Shown here: one piece after another, positions 34,211 through 42,634 of the stretch
Layout of the letters: each line of letters starts with the position of its first letter
Position numbering within the stretch: the first letter of the stretch is position 1
NCBI RefSeq assembly: GCF_038896935.1
Contig: NZ_JBANDC010000024.1
Span: 1 to 64,000 of the forward strand
DNA length: 64,000 bases
Direction: 5' to 3'
From: Collimonas rhizosphaerae
GTDB lineage: Bacteria > Pseudomonadota > Gammaproteobacteria > Burkholderiales > Burkholderiaceae_D
Notes under the pieces: generated by a model
Databases searched by the model: none
What the model saw: the letters and a program-made list of their open reading frames with translations, nothing else
Told to the model about the DNA's origin: nothing
Made by a program: the position numbers and the translations under genes

Positions 34211-34363
34211 TCAAACCTGGCCGGCGGCCAGGTAACCCAATGTCATCGCCACCACCAGCAATGCGCCGACCGGCGTCGGCGGCGTCGGCGACGGCAGGTC
34301 GAACCAGCGGCACAAGGCGCCGACCAGCAAACCCAGCGCCATGCCCAGCAGCAGGGCAATCAT
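34211..34363 (-). CDS. XapX-domain (DUF1427) small membrane protein, 50 residues
   Basis: Reads MIALLLGMALGLLVGALCRW then FDLPSPTPPTPVGALLVVAM and a short tail: two short hydrophobic segments around a Pro-rich turn, the XapX pattern. Its ATG overlaps the stop of the preceding XapX gene (ATGA), so translation is coupled. Function unknown. Confidence 0.8.
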   Translation of the reverse strand: MIALLLGMALGLLVGALCRWFDLPSPTPPTPVGALLVVAMTLGYLAAGQV

Positions 34364-34551
34364 AACTTGCTCCCGGCGGCGGCGCGCGCCGCCAGGTAGC
34401 GGTCCACCAGCCAGTAGCCGCTGCTCATCATGAACACCAGTATGGCGCCGCTCAGCACCGGCGGCGAAGGCACCGGAATCTGCGCCAGGTGGCAGGCGGC
34501 GCCGACCGCGAACGACAACAGCAAACCCAATACGATTTTTGTATAGCGCAT
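34360..34551 (-). CDS. XapX-domain (DUF1427) small membrane protein, 63 residues
   Basis: Starts at the ATG at 34551 (MRYTKIVLGLLLSFAVGAAC), followed by the IPVPSPPVLSGAILVFMM turn and a basic C-terminus. It shares the helix-PxPSPP-helix layout with its neighbour; the two are likely paired. Preceded by a terminator after the amidohydrolase gene, so expression may need its own promoter or read-through. Confidence 0.82.
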   Translation of the reverse strand: MRYTKIVLGLLLSFAVGAACHLAQIPVPSPPVLSGAILVFMMSSGYWLVDRYLAARAAAGSKL

Positions 34552-34571
34552 GATAATCCTCAATCCGTCCC

Positions 34572-34602
34572 TAAAAGAAACGGACTTCCACCGGGAAGTC
34601 CG
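34572..34602 (-). terminator. Hairpin terminator between amidohydrolase and XapX genes
   Basis: A 9-bp stem CGGACTTCC/GGAAGTCCG with a T-rich minus-strand tail. It may partly attenuate transcription into the XapX pair. Confidence 0.7.
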
Positions 34603-34610
34603 CGACAAGC

Positions 34611-36458
34611 TTAAAAAGCGAAACAGCTGCAACCCAGCGCACCCCAGAATCCCGAATAATCCGAGATCGGCACCGTCGATTTCCTTGCTGCGTCATGCGC
34701 GTGGGCGTGCACGCCGCAGGCGCCGGCACACTGATGCGGCAGGGCCTGGCGCTGCTGCGCCACAGGACGGTAATGGCCCGGCACGGTTTTCACCGGCGAC
34801 CAGTCCGGCAGCACCGGGATAGGCGGCGGCGCCAGCGGCGCGAACTCGGCGGCGCCATAGACGATCTTGCCGCCAACCACCGTCAGCACCGATTCCAGCG
34901 CCTTGATGCTGTCTTCGTCGACGCTGAAAAAATCTGCCGACAACACCGCCAGGTCCGCCAGCTGCCCTTGCTTGATGCGGCCCTTCTTGCCCTGCTCGCT
35001 GGAAAACCAGGCGCTGCCGTTGGTCCAGAGTTCGAGCGCGGTTTCGCGCGGCAGCCTGGCCGCGGTGTCGTACAGCTTCATGCCGCCGACGGTGCGTCCC
35101 GACACCAGCCAGTACAGCGCGGTCCAAGGGTTGTAGCTGGCCACCCGGGTAGCATCGGTGCCGGCGCCGACCGGCACGCCCATCTCCAGCATGCGCGCTA
35201 TCGGCGGCGTGTGGGCCGCGGCGTCGGCGCCGTAGCGGTCGACAAAATACTCGCCCTGGAACGCCATCCGGTGCTGGATCGCGATGCCGCCGCCCAGCAC
35301 GCGCACCCGTTCGATATTCTGCGGCGTGATGGTTTCCGCATGGTCGAAGATCCAGTGCAAGCCGTCGAATGGAATCTCGCGGTTCACTTTTTCAAACACA
35401 TCCAGCATGCGGCTGATCGATTCGTTGTAAGTGGCGTGCAGGCGGAACGGCCAGCGCTGCGAGACCAGGTGCCGCACCACTTGCTCCAGCTCGTTTTCCA
35501 TGCCTGCCGCCAGCTCCGGCCGCGGCTCCAGGAAATCTTCAAAGTCCGCCGCCGAAAACACCAGCATTTCGCCGGCGCCGTTATGGCGGTAGAAATCGTC
35601 GCCCTGGCCGGGCGTGACCAAACCGGTCCATTTCTGGAAATCGTCCAGCTCCTGTCCCTTGCGCTGGGTGAACAGGTTGTAGGCGATGCGTATCGTCAGC
35701 TGCTGGTCGCGCGCCAGCTGGTCGATGATGGCGTAGTCCTCGGGATAATTCTGGAAACCGCCGCCGGCGTCGATGGCGCTGGTGACGCCGAGCCGGTTCA
35801 GCTCGCGCATGAACTGGCGGGTGGAGTTGACTTGCTGCTCGTGCGGCAAAGCCGGGCCCTTGGCCAGGGTTGCATACAGGATCATCGCATTCGGCTTGGC
35901 GATCAGCATGCCGGTCGGATTGCCGGCAGCGTCGCGCTGGATTTCGCCGCCGGGCGGATTCGGCGTGTCCTTGGTGTAGCCGACGGCGCGCAAGGCGGCG
36001 CGGTTGAGCAAGGCGCGGTCGTACAGGTGGAGGATGAACACCGGCGTGTCAGGTGCGGCGGCGTTGATTTCTTCCAGCGTCGGCATGCGCTTTTCGGCGA
36101 ACTGGAATTCAGTCCAGCCGCCGACCACGCGTACCCACTGCGGATGCGGGGTGCGCAGCGCCTGTTCTTTCAGCATGCGCAACGCATCCGCCAGCGAAGG
36201 CACGCCTTCCCAGCGCAATTCCAGGTTGTAGTTGAGGCCGCCGCGGATCAGGTGCAAGTGGGAGTCGTTCAGGCCCGGGACCGCGGTGCGGCCGTTCAGG
36301 TCGATCACCTGGGTCGCGGCGCCGCGATGACGCATCGCTTCCTCCGCATCGCCGACCGCGACGAACTTGCCATCCTGTATCGCTACCGCCGTCGCCAGCG
36401 GCTGTGCCTTGTCGACCGTGTGAAAGCGGCCGTTCAACAAAATCATGTCTGCACTCAT
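34611..36458 (-). CDS. YtcJ-like metal-dependent amidohydrolase with Cys/His-rich tail
   Basis: 615 residues. The amidohydrolase metal site HLHLIRGGLNYN follows GLNDS; the central barrel has RLHATYNESIS, FDHAETITP and the catalytic Asp in GVPVGAGTDATRVASY. The family hydrolyses C-N bonds of many small amides; the substrate is unknown. The C-terminal about 45 residues contain HQCAGACGVHAHAHD and end in GCSCFAF, a possible metal-binding tail. GAGGAG precedes the ATG. Downstream of the isochorismatase-like gene. Confidence 0.9.
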   Translation of the reverse strand: MSADMILLNGRFHTVDKAQPLATAVAIQDGKFVAVGDAEEAMRHRGAATQVIDLNGRTAVPGLNDSHLHLIRGGLNYNLELRWEGVPSLADALRMLKEQALRTPHPQWVRVVGGWTEFQFAEKRMPTLEEINAAAPDTPVFILHLYDRALLNRAALRAVGYTKDTPNPPGGEIQRDAAGNPTGMLIAKPNAMILYATLAKGPALPHEQQVNSTRQFMRELNRLGVTSAIDAGGGFQNYPEDYAIIDQLARDQQLTIRIAYNLFTQRKGQELDDFQKWTGLVTPGQGDDFYRHNGAGEMLVFSAADFEDFLEPRPELAAGMENELEQVVRHLVSQRWPFRLHATYNESISRMLDVFEKVNREIPFDGLHWIFDHAETITPQNIERVRVLGGGIAIQHRMAFQGEYFVDRYGADAAAHTPPIARMLEMGVPVGAGTDATRVASYNPWTALYWLVSGRTVGGMKLYDTAARLPRETALELWTNGSAWFSSEQGKKGRIKQGQLADLAVLSADFFSVDEDSIKALESVLTVVGGKIVYGAAEFAPLAPPPIPVLPDWSPVKTVPGHYRPVAQQRQALPHQCAGACGVHAHAHDAARKSTVPISDYSGFWGALGCSCFAF

Positions 36459-36529
36459 GGTTTTCTCCTCACGCTATCGGATCTGGTGTAACGCGGCCCC
36501 GCCAATGGATGCACAGGGCCTCTTGGTCT

Positions 36530-37183
36530 TTAATGGGCTTCAGAGGCATTGAACATGGTCTTGGCATAGATCAAGCCGAGGCCGTAGCCGCCGCCGTGCG
36601 CAATCGAAGTGGCCACGGTTTCGTTGTAGGTTTCGCCGCGCGCCCAGTCGCGTTGCAGTTCCAGCAGGTACTGCAGCGAGGTCATGGGACGCGCGCCTTG
36701 CTGGATCATGCGTTCCACTGCGCGCTGGTGAGCCTCGTCGGAGACATCGCCGCTGGCGTCGGTGATGACATACACGTCGAATCCCTGGTCCAGGGCCGAC
36801 AACGCAGGACCGACGATGCATACCGAAGTCCACAGGCCGGCCAGCACGATCTTGTCCTTGCCGATAGCGTTGACGCGTTCAGCAATGCGCGCATCTTCCC
36901 AGGTATTCATGGTGGTGCGGTCTATCGCTTCCTGCCCTGGGAACACGGTCTTGATTTCGTCGAAGATGGGGCCGGAGAACGACTTTTCGGCGACTGTGGT
37001 CAGGATGGTCGGCACCTCGAACTCTTTGGCGGCCTTGGCCACCAGGGCGACGTTATTGCGCAGCGAAGCCAGGTCGATGGACTTGGTGGCGAACGCCATT
37101 TGCGATTGGTGATCGATCATGATCAGGGTGTGGTTGGCAGGGTTCAGCAGCGTGCTTCCTGGCTTGGCGGTTGCGATTGGCAT
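36530..37183 (-). CDS. Isochorismatase-family hydrolase (YcaC-like)
   Basis: 217 residues from the ATG at 37183 (AGAGGA box). The cysteine-hydrolase triad is visible: Asp in LIMIDHQSQMAF, Lys in TVAEKSFSG, Cys in LAGLWTSVCIVGP. YcaC-like enzymes of unknown substrate often sit with amidohydrolases. Thirty-nine bases upstream is a perfect 20-bp palindrome. First gene of the probable hydrolase-amidohydrolase-XapX cluster. Confidence 0.88.
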   Translation of the reverse strand: MPIATAKPGSTLLNPANHTLIMIDHQSQMAFATKSIDLASLRNNVALVAKAAKEFEVPTILTTVAEKSFSGPIFDEIKTVFPGQEAIDRTTMNTWEDARIAERVNAIGKDKIVLAGLWTSVCIVGPALSALDQGFDVYVITDASGDVSDEAHQRAVERMIQQGARPMTSLQYLLELQRDWARGETYNETVATSIAHGGGYGLGLIYAKTMFNASEAH

Positions 37184-37221
37184 GATGTTTCCTCTCTTAT
37201 ATGCGATTAATTCGAAATTAA

Positions 37222-37241
37222 AACAGGAATCGATTCCTGTT
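37222..37241. promoter_or_regulatory. Perfect 20-bp palindrome, probable operator
   Basis: AACAGGAATCGATTCCTGTT is its own reverse complement and lies 39 bp before the hydrolase start. Such a symmetric site fits a dimeric repressor; no matching regulator is adjacent. A second partly symmetric AT stretch follows toward 37206. Confidence 0.7.
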
Positions 37242-37378
37242 GATTGGCATGGGGTCATTACCAATGAATTGCAGTATGGTCGAGAGGAATTCAAAAGAAA
37301 AACGGAAAATTTATAGCCAAACGATCGAATTTATCGATTATTAATTTAATGCTATTTTTACAAAGGAACTGTCAAGCT

Positions 37379-38833
37379 TCAGGCCATCTCGTCCAGCAGC
37401 GCATGGCCGTATACCGTGAAGCGGCTTTTACCCTGGCGCTTGGCCTGGTACATCGCTGCGTCAGCCTGGCGCAATGCGGCATCCCACTCCAGGTTCTCGG
37501 CCTGGCACAGGGCGATGCCGATGCTGCAGCCGATGCCGTCGCCGATGGCGGCGACGCGGCTGACGATGCGGCCGGCGACCGCGGTGGCGGTAGCCTTGAC
37601 GGCAGCGGCGGGAGCCGCCAGGCACACCACGAATTCGTCGCCGCCGACACGGCCGGCGATATCGCTGTCGCGCAGCACCGACCTGAGGGCGGCGGCCACT
37701 TCGACCAGCACCGTGTCGCCGCGGTCGTGCCCGAGGTCGTCGTTGACGCGCTTGAAGCCGTCCAGGTCGATGAACAGCAAGGCCACCGCCTGGCGGCTCG
37801 CCAAATCGCGGCTGCGCAAGGTTTCAGCCAGTTCGAGAAACAGTGAACGGCTGGGCAGCCCGGTCAAGTCGTCCAGCCGCACCTGGTCCATCCTGACTTC
37901 CAGCATGGCGTTGTTGAGCGCCAGCAGGCGGGCGTCTTGTACCGTCTTCAGGTAGACCTGGTTCATTTCGCGCAGGTAGATCAGCAGCAGCAGCGTGGCC
38001 GACGCCAGGGCGTTGCAGCGGCCGACGTACCAGCCCACCGAGAACTGGCTGCCGCCGGCCATGGTGATGGCGTTGTCGCACAGCAGCGCAACCAGGGCAA
38101 CCCCCAGCCATACGTGCAACACCGCGCGGAAGCGCGTGGCCTGCCACAAGACCAGGAAGGCAAGGCCGGTCATGCACTGCAGCAAAGGGCCGGCGCCGCT
38201 GCTGGCTAGCCGGCGAAAATCGCCGTTGTCATCGAGCCGCGGCAAATACGCATGGAATACGGTGACCAGGGCCATGCTGGCAAGCAGCGCCGCCGCCACG
38301 GCGGCCATCAGCCAACGCGCCAGGCGCTGGGAGTGCCGGTACATCAGGGCCGGATTGCGCCAGTTGCTGGCGGCGTAGGCCAGGATCCCCAGCGCCAGGC
38401 CGGCATGCCATAAAAACCACAGCCAGATCGCAGTCTGCTCGCCGCCCAGCAGCGATCCGTGCGGCAGGAACATGTCGGGCAAGGCCAGGAACTGCAGTAA
38501 AAAAATCCCGGCGCAATAAAAGCAGGCGCCGCCGACAAACAGCAGATCGAGAGCCCTGGTGGCGCGATAGTGGGCAAAAATCAGGTAGGTGATGATGACA
38601 TAAGCGACCACCGTCGCCGTCTGGTAGGAAGGCAGGAAGGCTGGCACCCGCGGCCCCATGACCGCCGCCAGCGGCAGCAGCAGCAATGTTCCCGAGACAA
38701 TCCCGATGCAGGTCCACAATGCACGCCGCCGCTGGCGGCTGGTCGCCTGCCGCGTCGCCGGCGAAGCGTTCATATGGTGCCAGGCCGGCTTGGACATGGC
38801 GTTGTTACCTGCATTGCTTGCGCGGTCGGTCAT
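37379..38833 (-). CDS. Membrane-bound diguanylate cyclase (MASE-type sensor + GGDEF)
   Basis: 484 residues. An N-terminal sensor with about eight membrane helices (residues 38-300) resembles a MASE4 domain. The C-terminal GGDEF domain (about 325-484) has an intact active site GGDEF at 397-401 and an inhibitory site RDSD five residues before it, so c-di-GMP product inhibition is likely. It makes the second messenger c-di-GMP. The signal it senses is unknown. Confidence 0.88.
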   Translation of the reverse strand: MTDRASNAGNNAMSKPAWHHMNASPATRQATSRQRRRALWTCIGIVSGTLLLLPLAAVMGPRVPAFLPSYQTATVVAYVIITYLIFAHYRATRALDLLFVGGACFYCAGIFLLQFLALPDMFLPHGSLLGGEQTAIWLWFLWHAGLALGILAYAASNWRNPALMYRHSQRLARWLMAAVAAALLASMALVTVFHAYLPRLDDNGDFRRLASSGAGPLLQCMTGLAFLVLWQATRFRAVLHVWLGVALVALLCDNAITMAGGSQFSVGWYVGRCNALASATLLLLIYLREMNQVYLKTVQDARLLALNNAMLEVRMDQVRLDDLTGLPSRSLFLELAETLRSRDLASRQAVALLFIDLDGFKRVNDDLGHDRGDTVLVEVAAALRSVLRDSDIAGRVGGDEFVVCLAAPAAAVKATATAVAGRIVSRVAAIGDGIGCSIGIALCQAENLEWDAALRQADAAMYQAKRQGKSRFTVYGHALLDEMA

Positions 38834-39011
38834 TGCCTGTTCTTCATGAAGCCCTTGATTGAAAGAATTTCCATAGAGAAATCTTGTCTTTTAGCATCAA
38901 AATAATAACTTGAATGCCTGTGTTGAGCTAATACAGAAAAGCTATCACTCTCGCTTTCAAAAGAGAAATAAGACTTGTCATACAATGGCCTCTTTACCTT
39001 GAGACCATGCC

Positions 39012-39989
39012 ATGCGCGCTATCGAAATCACCCATCCCGGCGGCCCGGAAGTATTGCAGATCTGCGAACGCCCCCTGCCCTCGTTCAAGCCAGGCGAAGT
39101 GCTGATCAAGGTGCAGGCTGCCGGCGTCAACCGGCCCGACGTGTTCCAGCGCACCGGCAATTATTCGCCGCCGCCGGGCGCGTCCGACCTGCCGGGGCTG
39201 GAGATCGCCGGCGAAATCGTCGACGGCGACTTCGGCAGCAGCCCGTTCAAGAAAGGCGACCTGGTATGCGCACTGGTGCAAGGCGGCGGTTATGCCGAAT
39301 ACTGCTGCGCGCCGACCGCCCAATGCCTGCCGCTGCCCGACGGCTGGAGCGCGGCGGAAGCGGCGTCGCTGCCGGAAACCTTTTACACCGTGTGGAGCAA
39401 TGTCTTCGACCGCGCAAAACTGGCGAGCGGCGAGACCTTGCTGGTGCAAGGCGGCAGCTCGGGCATCGGCGCCGCAGCGATCCAGATCGCCACGGCGCTC
39501 GGCCACCGGGTATTCGCTACCGCCGGCTCGGATGAAAAATGCCGCGCCTGTGAAGCGCTGGGCGCCGAACGCGCGATCAATTACCGCACGGAAGACTTCG
39601 CTGCCGTCATCAAGGCTGCGACCGATGGCAAAGGCGTGAACGTCATCCTGGACATGGTGGCCGGCGATTACGTGCCGCGCGAAATCAGCTGCCTGGCCGA
39701 CGACGGCCGCCTGGTCTTCATCGCCACGCTGGGCGGCAGCAGCGCCAGCATCGATTTCCGCCACGTCATGATGCGGCGCCTGACGATTACCGGCTCGACC
39801 CTGCGGCCGCGGCCGGTCGCTTTCAAGGCTGCCATCGCGGCCCAGTTGCAGGAGCGTGTCTGGCCGCTGCTGGCGGCAAAGAAGATCAAGCCGGTGATCT
39901 TCAAGACCTTTCCGCTGGAGCAGGCGGCACAAGCGCATGCACTGATGGAAAGCAGTTCGCATATCGGCAAGATCATGCTGACCGTCTAA
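39012..39989 (+). CDS. NAD(P)H quinone oxidoreductase (zinc-free MDR family)
   Basis: 325 residues, PIG3/QorB-like. VLIKVQAAGVNRPDVFQRTG and the cofactor loop VQGGSSGIGAAAIQIATALG are clear, with no zinc ligands. It reduces quinones or related compounds with NADPH. No close Shine-Dalgarno; monocistronic, with a terminator after it. Confidence 0.9.
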   Translation: MRAIEITHPGGPEVLQICERPLPSFKPGEVLIKVQAAGVNRPDVFQRTGNYSPPPGASDLPGLEIAGEIVDGDFGSSPFKKGDLVCALVQGGGYAEYCCAPTAQCLPLPDGWSAAEAASLPETFYTVWSNVFDRAKLASGETLLVQGGSSGIGAAAIQIATALGHRVFATAGSDEKCRACEALGAERAINYRTEDFAAVIKAATDGKGVNVILDMVAGDYVPREISCLADDGRLVFIATLGGSSASIDFRHVMMRRLTITGSTLRPRPVAFKAAIAAQLQERVWPLLAAKKIKPVIFKTFPLEQAAQAHALMESSSHIGKIMLTV

Positions 39990-40002
39990 GCCGCGCCATG
40001 TG

Positions 40003-40030
40003 AAAAAAGCAGCCGATGGCTGCTTTTTTT
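40003..40030. terminator. Bidirectional terminator after the quinone oxidoreductase
   Basis: A 12-bp stem AAAAAAGCAGCC/GGCTGCTTTTTT, 3-nt loop. Confidence 0.85.
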
Positions 40031-40053
40031 GGGGGCGTGAAGAAACCGCGGTT

Positions 40054-41349
40054 TTAATCCAGCGGCACCGCGCGATAGCGGCTGACCTCGGATGCGCCCA
40101 CGATCGGCGCCTTGTTGCCCCAGCTGTTGCGGATATACGAAACCACCGCGGCGACTTCGCCATCGTTCAGCGTCGGCCCGTAAGGCGGCATGCCGTAAGG
40201 ACGCGGATTGGCGGCGGTACTGGGCGCGAAGCCGCCGTTCAGGACCACCCGGATCGCATTCACCGGCGCCGGCATGGTGATCGCGTGATTGCTTGCCAGC
40301 GGCGGGTAAGCCGGCCACTGCCCCTTGCCGGAAGCCTGGTGGCAATCGATGCAATGGTTTTTGTAGATCTTCTGGCCCAGTTCCATCACCCGCGCCACCT
40401 CGTCCGGCCTGGCGCGTTCGTCGGGTTCCGCGGCTTCCTTCTGGCGCGGCAAGGACTTCAGGTAAACCGCCATGGCGCGCGCATCCTGGTCGCTCAGGTG
40501 CTGCAGGCTGGCGCCGACCACTTCCGCCATCGGCCCCAGCACCGTGCCGCGCGGCGAGACGCCGTTTTTCAGCAGACCTGTAATGTGTTCGATGTCCCAG
40601 TCGCCGAGGCCGATTTCCTGGTCCGAGGTCAGCGACGGCGCATACCAGTTCACCACCGGGATGAAACCGCCGCCCAGGTCCGCTTTCAGGTCGGTGCCGC
40701 CGAGAGCATTGCGGGTGGTGTGGCAAGCGCTGCAGTGGCCCAGTCCCTGCACCAGGTAGGCGCCGCGGTTCCACTCCACCGATTGCTGCGCCTCGGCCTG
40801 ATATACGCCAGGCCGGAAATACAGGGCGCGCCAGCCGTAGAGCAGGAACCGGTTGTTGTAGGGGAAGCGCAATTCGTGCTGGCGGTTCTTTTGCGGCACC
40901 GGCGGCACGCTGCGCAGGTAGGCAAACATGGCGTCGGCGTCGGCGCGCGTGACCTTGGTGTAATTCGTGTACGGGAAGGCCGGATACAGCAGGCTGCCGT
41001 CTTTCGATTTGCCGTTGTGCAGGGCTTGCCAGAAATCGTCGGCCGACCAGGTGCCGATGCCGGTGTCGTTGTCAGGCGTGAGATTCGGCGCATAGATGGC
41101 GCCGAACGGCGTCTGTATCGCGCGCCCTCCAGCCAGTTCCTTGCCGCCGCGCGCCGTATGGCAGGCCATGCAATCGCCGCCGCGCACCAGGTAAGCGCCG
41201 CGGCTTATCTGGTCGCCGGGACTCGCCGCGGCTTGCGCCGGCTGCGGCGGCGCACTGTTGTCATCAGCGTTGAAGACCGCCAGCACGCCGGCAGCAACCG
41301 CGATCAGCAGCAGCAAACCACCTAGCACCCACTTGAATAGTCGTTTCAT
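40054..41349 (-). CDS. Membrane-anchored trihaem cytochrome c
   Basis: 431 residues with an uncleaved or signal N-terminal helix (FKWVLGGLLLLIAVAAGVLAV). Three CXXCH haem sites: CMACH, CSACH and CIDCH. It matches the cytochrome subunit of gluconate, sorbitol or alcohol dehydrogenases, which pass electrons from a periplasmic flavo- or quinoprotein to ubiquinone. No dehydrogenase subunit is adjacent. Followed after 16 bases upstream by the dihaem cytochrome gene on the same strand. Confidence 0.9.
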   Translation of the reverse strand: MKRLFKWVLGGLLLLIAVAAGVLAVFNADDNSAPPQPAQAAASPGDQISRGAYLVRGGDCMACHTARGGKELAGGRAIQTPFGAIYAPNLTPDNDTGIGTWSADDFWQALHNGKSKDGSLLYPAFPYTNYTKVTRADADAMFAYLRSVPPVPQKNRQHELRFPYNNRFLLYGWRALYFRPGVYQAEAQQSVEWNRGAYLVQGLGHCSACHTTRNALGGTDLKADLGGGFIPVVNWYAPSLTSDQEIGLGDWDIEHITGLLKNGVSPRGTVLGPMAEVVGASLQHLSDQDARAMAVYLKSLPRQKEAAEPDERARPDEVARVMELGQKIYKNHCIDCHQASGKGQWPAYPPLASNHAITMPAPVNAIRVVLNGGFAPSTAANPRPYGMPPYGPTLNDGEVAAVVSYIRNSWGNKAPIVGASEVSRYRAVPLD

Positions 41350-41365
41350 TCTGCGCTCTGCTTGA

Positions 41366-42136
41366 TCATGGGTTGGCCGGAGGGAGGGGAATGCTGCCGC
41401 ACGCCAGCGGCAACTTGGCCGTGCCGGGGGCGGCCGCTGTAGCGTCGGCAGGCACCGGCTGCGCCGCCAGCCAGGAGGCGACGGCGCCGATGTCTTCCGC
41501 GCTCAGGCGCTGCACCACCTGCGCCATGCAGTCGGGCGCCACCGCATGGCGCGCACCGTTCTTCCAGGCGCCAATCTGGCCCACCAGGTAATCGCGCGGC
41601 AATCCGAGCAAGCCTGGCGTGGTCGGCAAAACGCCGGTCATGGCGCTGCCGTGGCAGGCGATGCAGGCCGGGATCTTCTTGGCCGGATCGCCCTTGTTGA
41701 CCAGCACTTCGCCGCGCGCCCGCGTAGCGTTCGACGGATCGGGCGGCTGCGGCGGCGGATAAGGCGGATGCTGGTCCGCAAAATAGTGGGCGATTTCCTG
41801 CAGATAGGCGTCGGACAGATGGTCGACCAGGTAGGTCATCATCGGATACTGCCGGCGTCCTTCACGAAAATTATGCAGCTGGTTGTAGAGGTAGCCGGCC
41901 GGTTTGCCGGCGATGCGCGGGTAGTAGCCGTCGTTGGTAGCGCGTCCCTGCTCGCCGTGGCAGGCGGTGCAGGCGGTGAGGCGCTGCTTGATGGTGTCGG
42001 GAACGGCGCCGGCGTCGACCTCAGCCGCGCTGGCGGCGACAGCCAGCAGCGCCGCGGCAAGGACAAACAGGGAGCCAAGGCGGCGCCCGTGAACTGGCGC
42101 TCGGCCGCAAGCCGGTCTTACCGAAAGAATCCGCAT
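41366..42136 (-). CDS. Dihaem cytochrome c (c4-like)
   Basis: 256 residues. A signal peptide (cut near SAAE) precedes two haem c sites (CTACH near residue 56 and CIACH near 158), each followed by a c4-type Met region (YYPRIAGKPAGYLYNQL and TTPGLLGLPRDYLVGQ). It should carry electrons in the periplasm. It is upstream of and probably co-transcribed with the trihaem cytochrome. AGGA precedes the ATG. Confidence 0.9.
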   Translation of the reverse strand: MRILSVRPACGRAPVHGRRLGSLFVLAAALLAVAASAAEVDAGAVPDTIKQRLTACTACHGEQGRATNDGYYPRIAGKPAGYLYNQLHNFREGRRQYPMMTYLVDHLSDAYLQEIAHYFADQHPPYPPPQPPDPSNATRARGEVLVNKGDPAKKIPACIACHGSAMTGVLPTTPGLLGLPRDYLVGQIGAWKNGARHAVAPDCMAQVVQRLSAEDIGAVASWLAAQPVPADATAAAPGTAKLPLACGSIPLPPANP

Positions 42137-42279
42137 GATTTCCTACTTTTTTATAATGCTGCATTTTTTAGGGAAGGCATTCTCTGCACGATTATAAACT
42201 AGCAAGCAAGGTTGACGGCCGCCTGCAACGCCTGTCCGGGCTGGACAAATTGTCCCAGGCCGCAGGCTCTCCAGGCGCA

Positions 42280-42480
42280 TCATTTTGGCGTTTTCTGCGG
42301 CACCAGAGGCTGGTCGATAGTGGTTCCGGGTTCGTTCACATACATTTGTTCTTCGACGATATCGAGCTGCTGGCTGCCGTCCAGTGCGTGCCCGGTCCAG
42401 CGCTCGGCCGGATTCACCTGCTGTATTTTCTTTTGTTTGCCGTGCTTGTCGTCGGCCGGCGCATGTCTGGTTTTGCCCAC
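42280..42480 (-). CDS. Hydrophilic small protein, 66 residues, GTG start
   Basis: A strong GGAGGAG box lies six bases before a GTG at 42480. The product begins (as Met) MGKTRHAPADDKHGKQKKIQ and includes the acidic stretch LDIVEEQMYVNEPG; it has no signal or membrane segment and is likely disordered. No family is recognised. The frame remains open upstream to an ATG-free stretch. Confidence 0.55.
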   Translation of the reverse strand: MGKTRHAPADDKHGKQKKIQQVNPAERWTGHALDGSQQLDIVEEQMYVNEPGTTIDQPLVPQKTPK

Positions 42481-42574
42481 AGCAGTCTCCTCCGTGAAAT
42501 GGCCAGGTATCCTGAGTCTTTTCAATATAGGACGTATGCAGCCTGGCGCATAGCAAAGAATCCGCCGCGCCAAT

Positions 42575-42610
42575 AAAAAACGCCGGTCCAGATTCTTATC
42601 TGGACCGGCG
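42575..42610 (-). terminator. Terminator of the glycine-zipper protein gene
   Basis: A perfect 12-bp stem CGCCGGTCCAGA/TCTGGACCGGCG, 6-nt loop, six T on the minus strand. Confidence 0.88.
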
Positions 42611-42634
42611 CCTGTTGTTTAATCCAGGCTTGGA

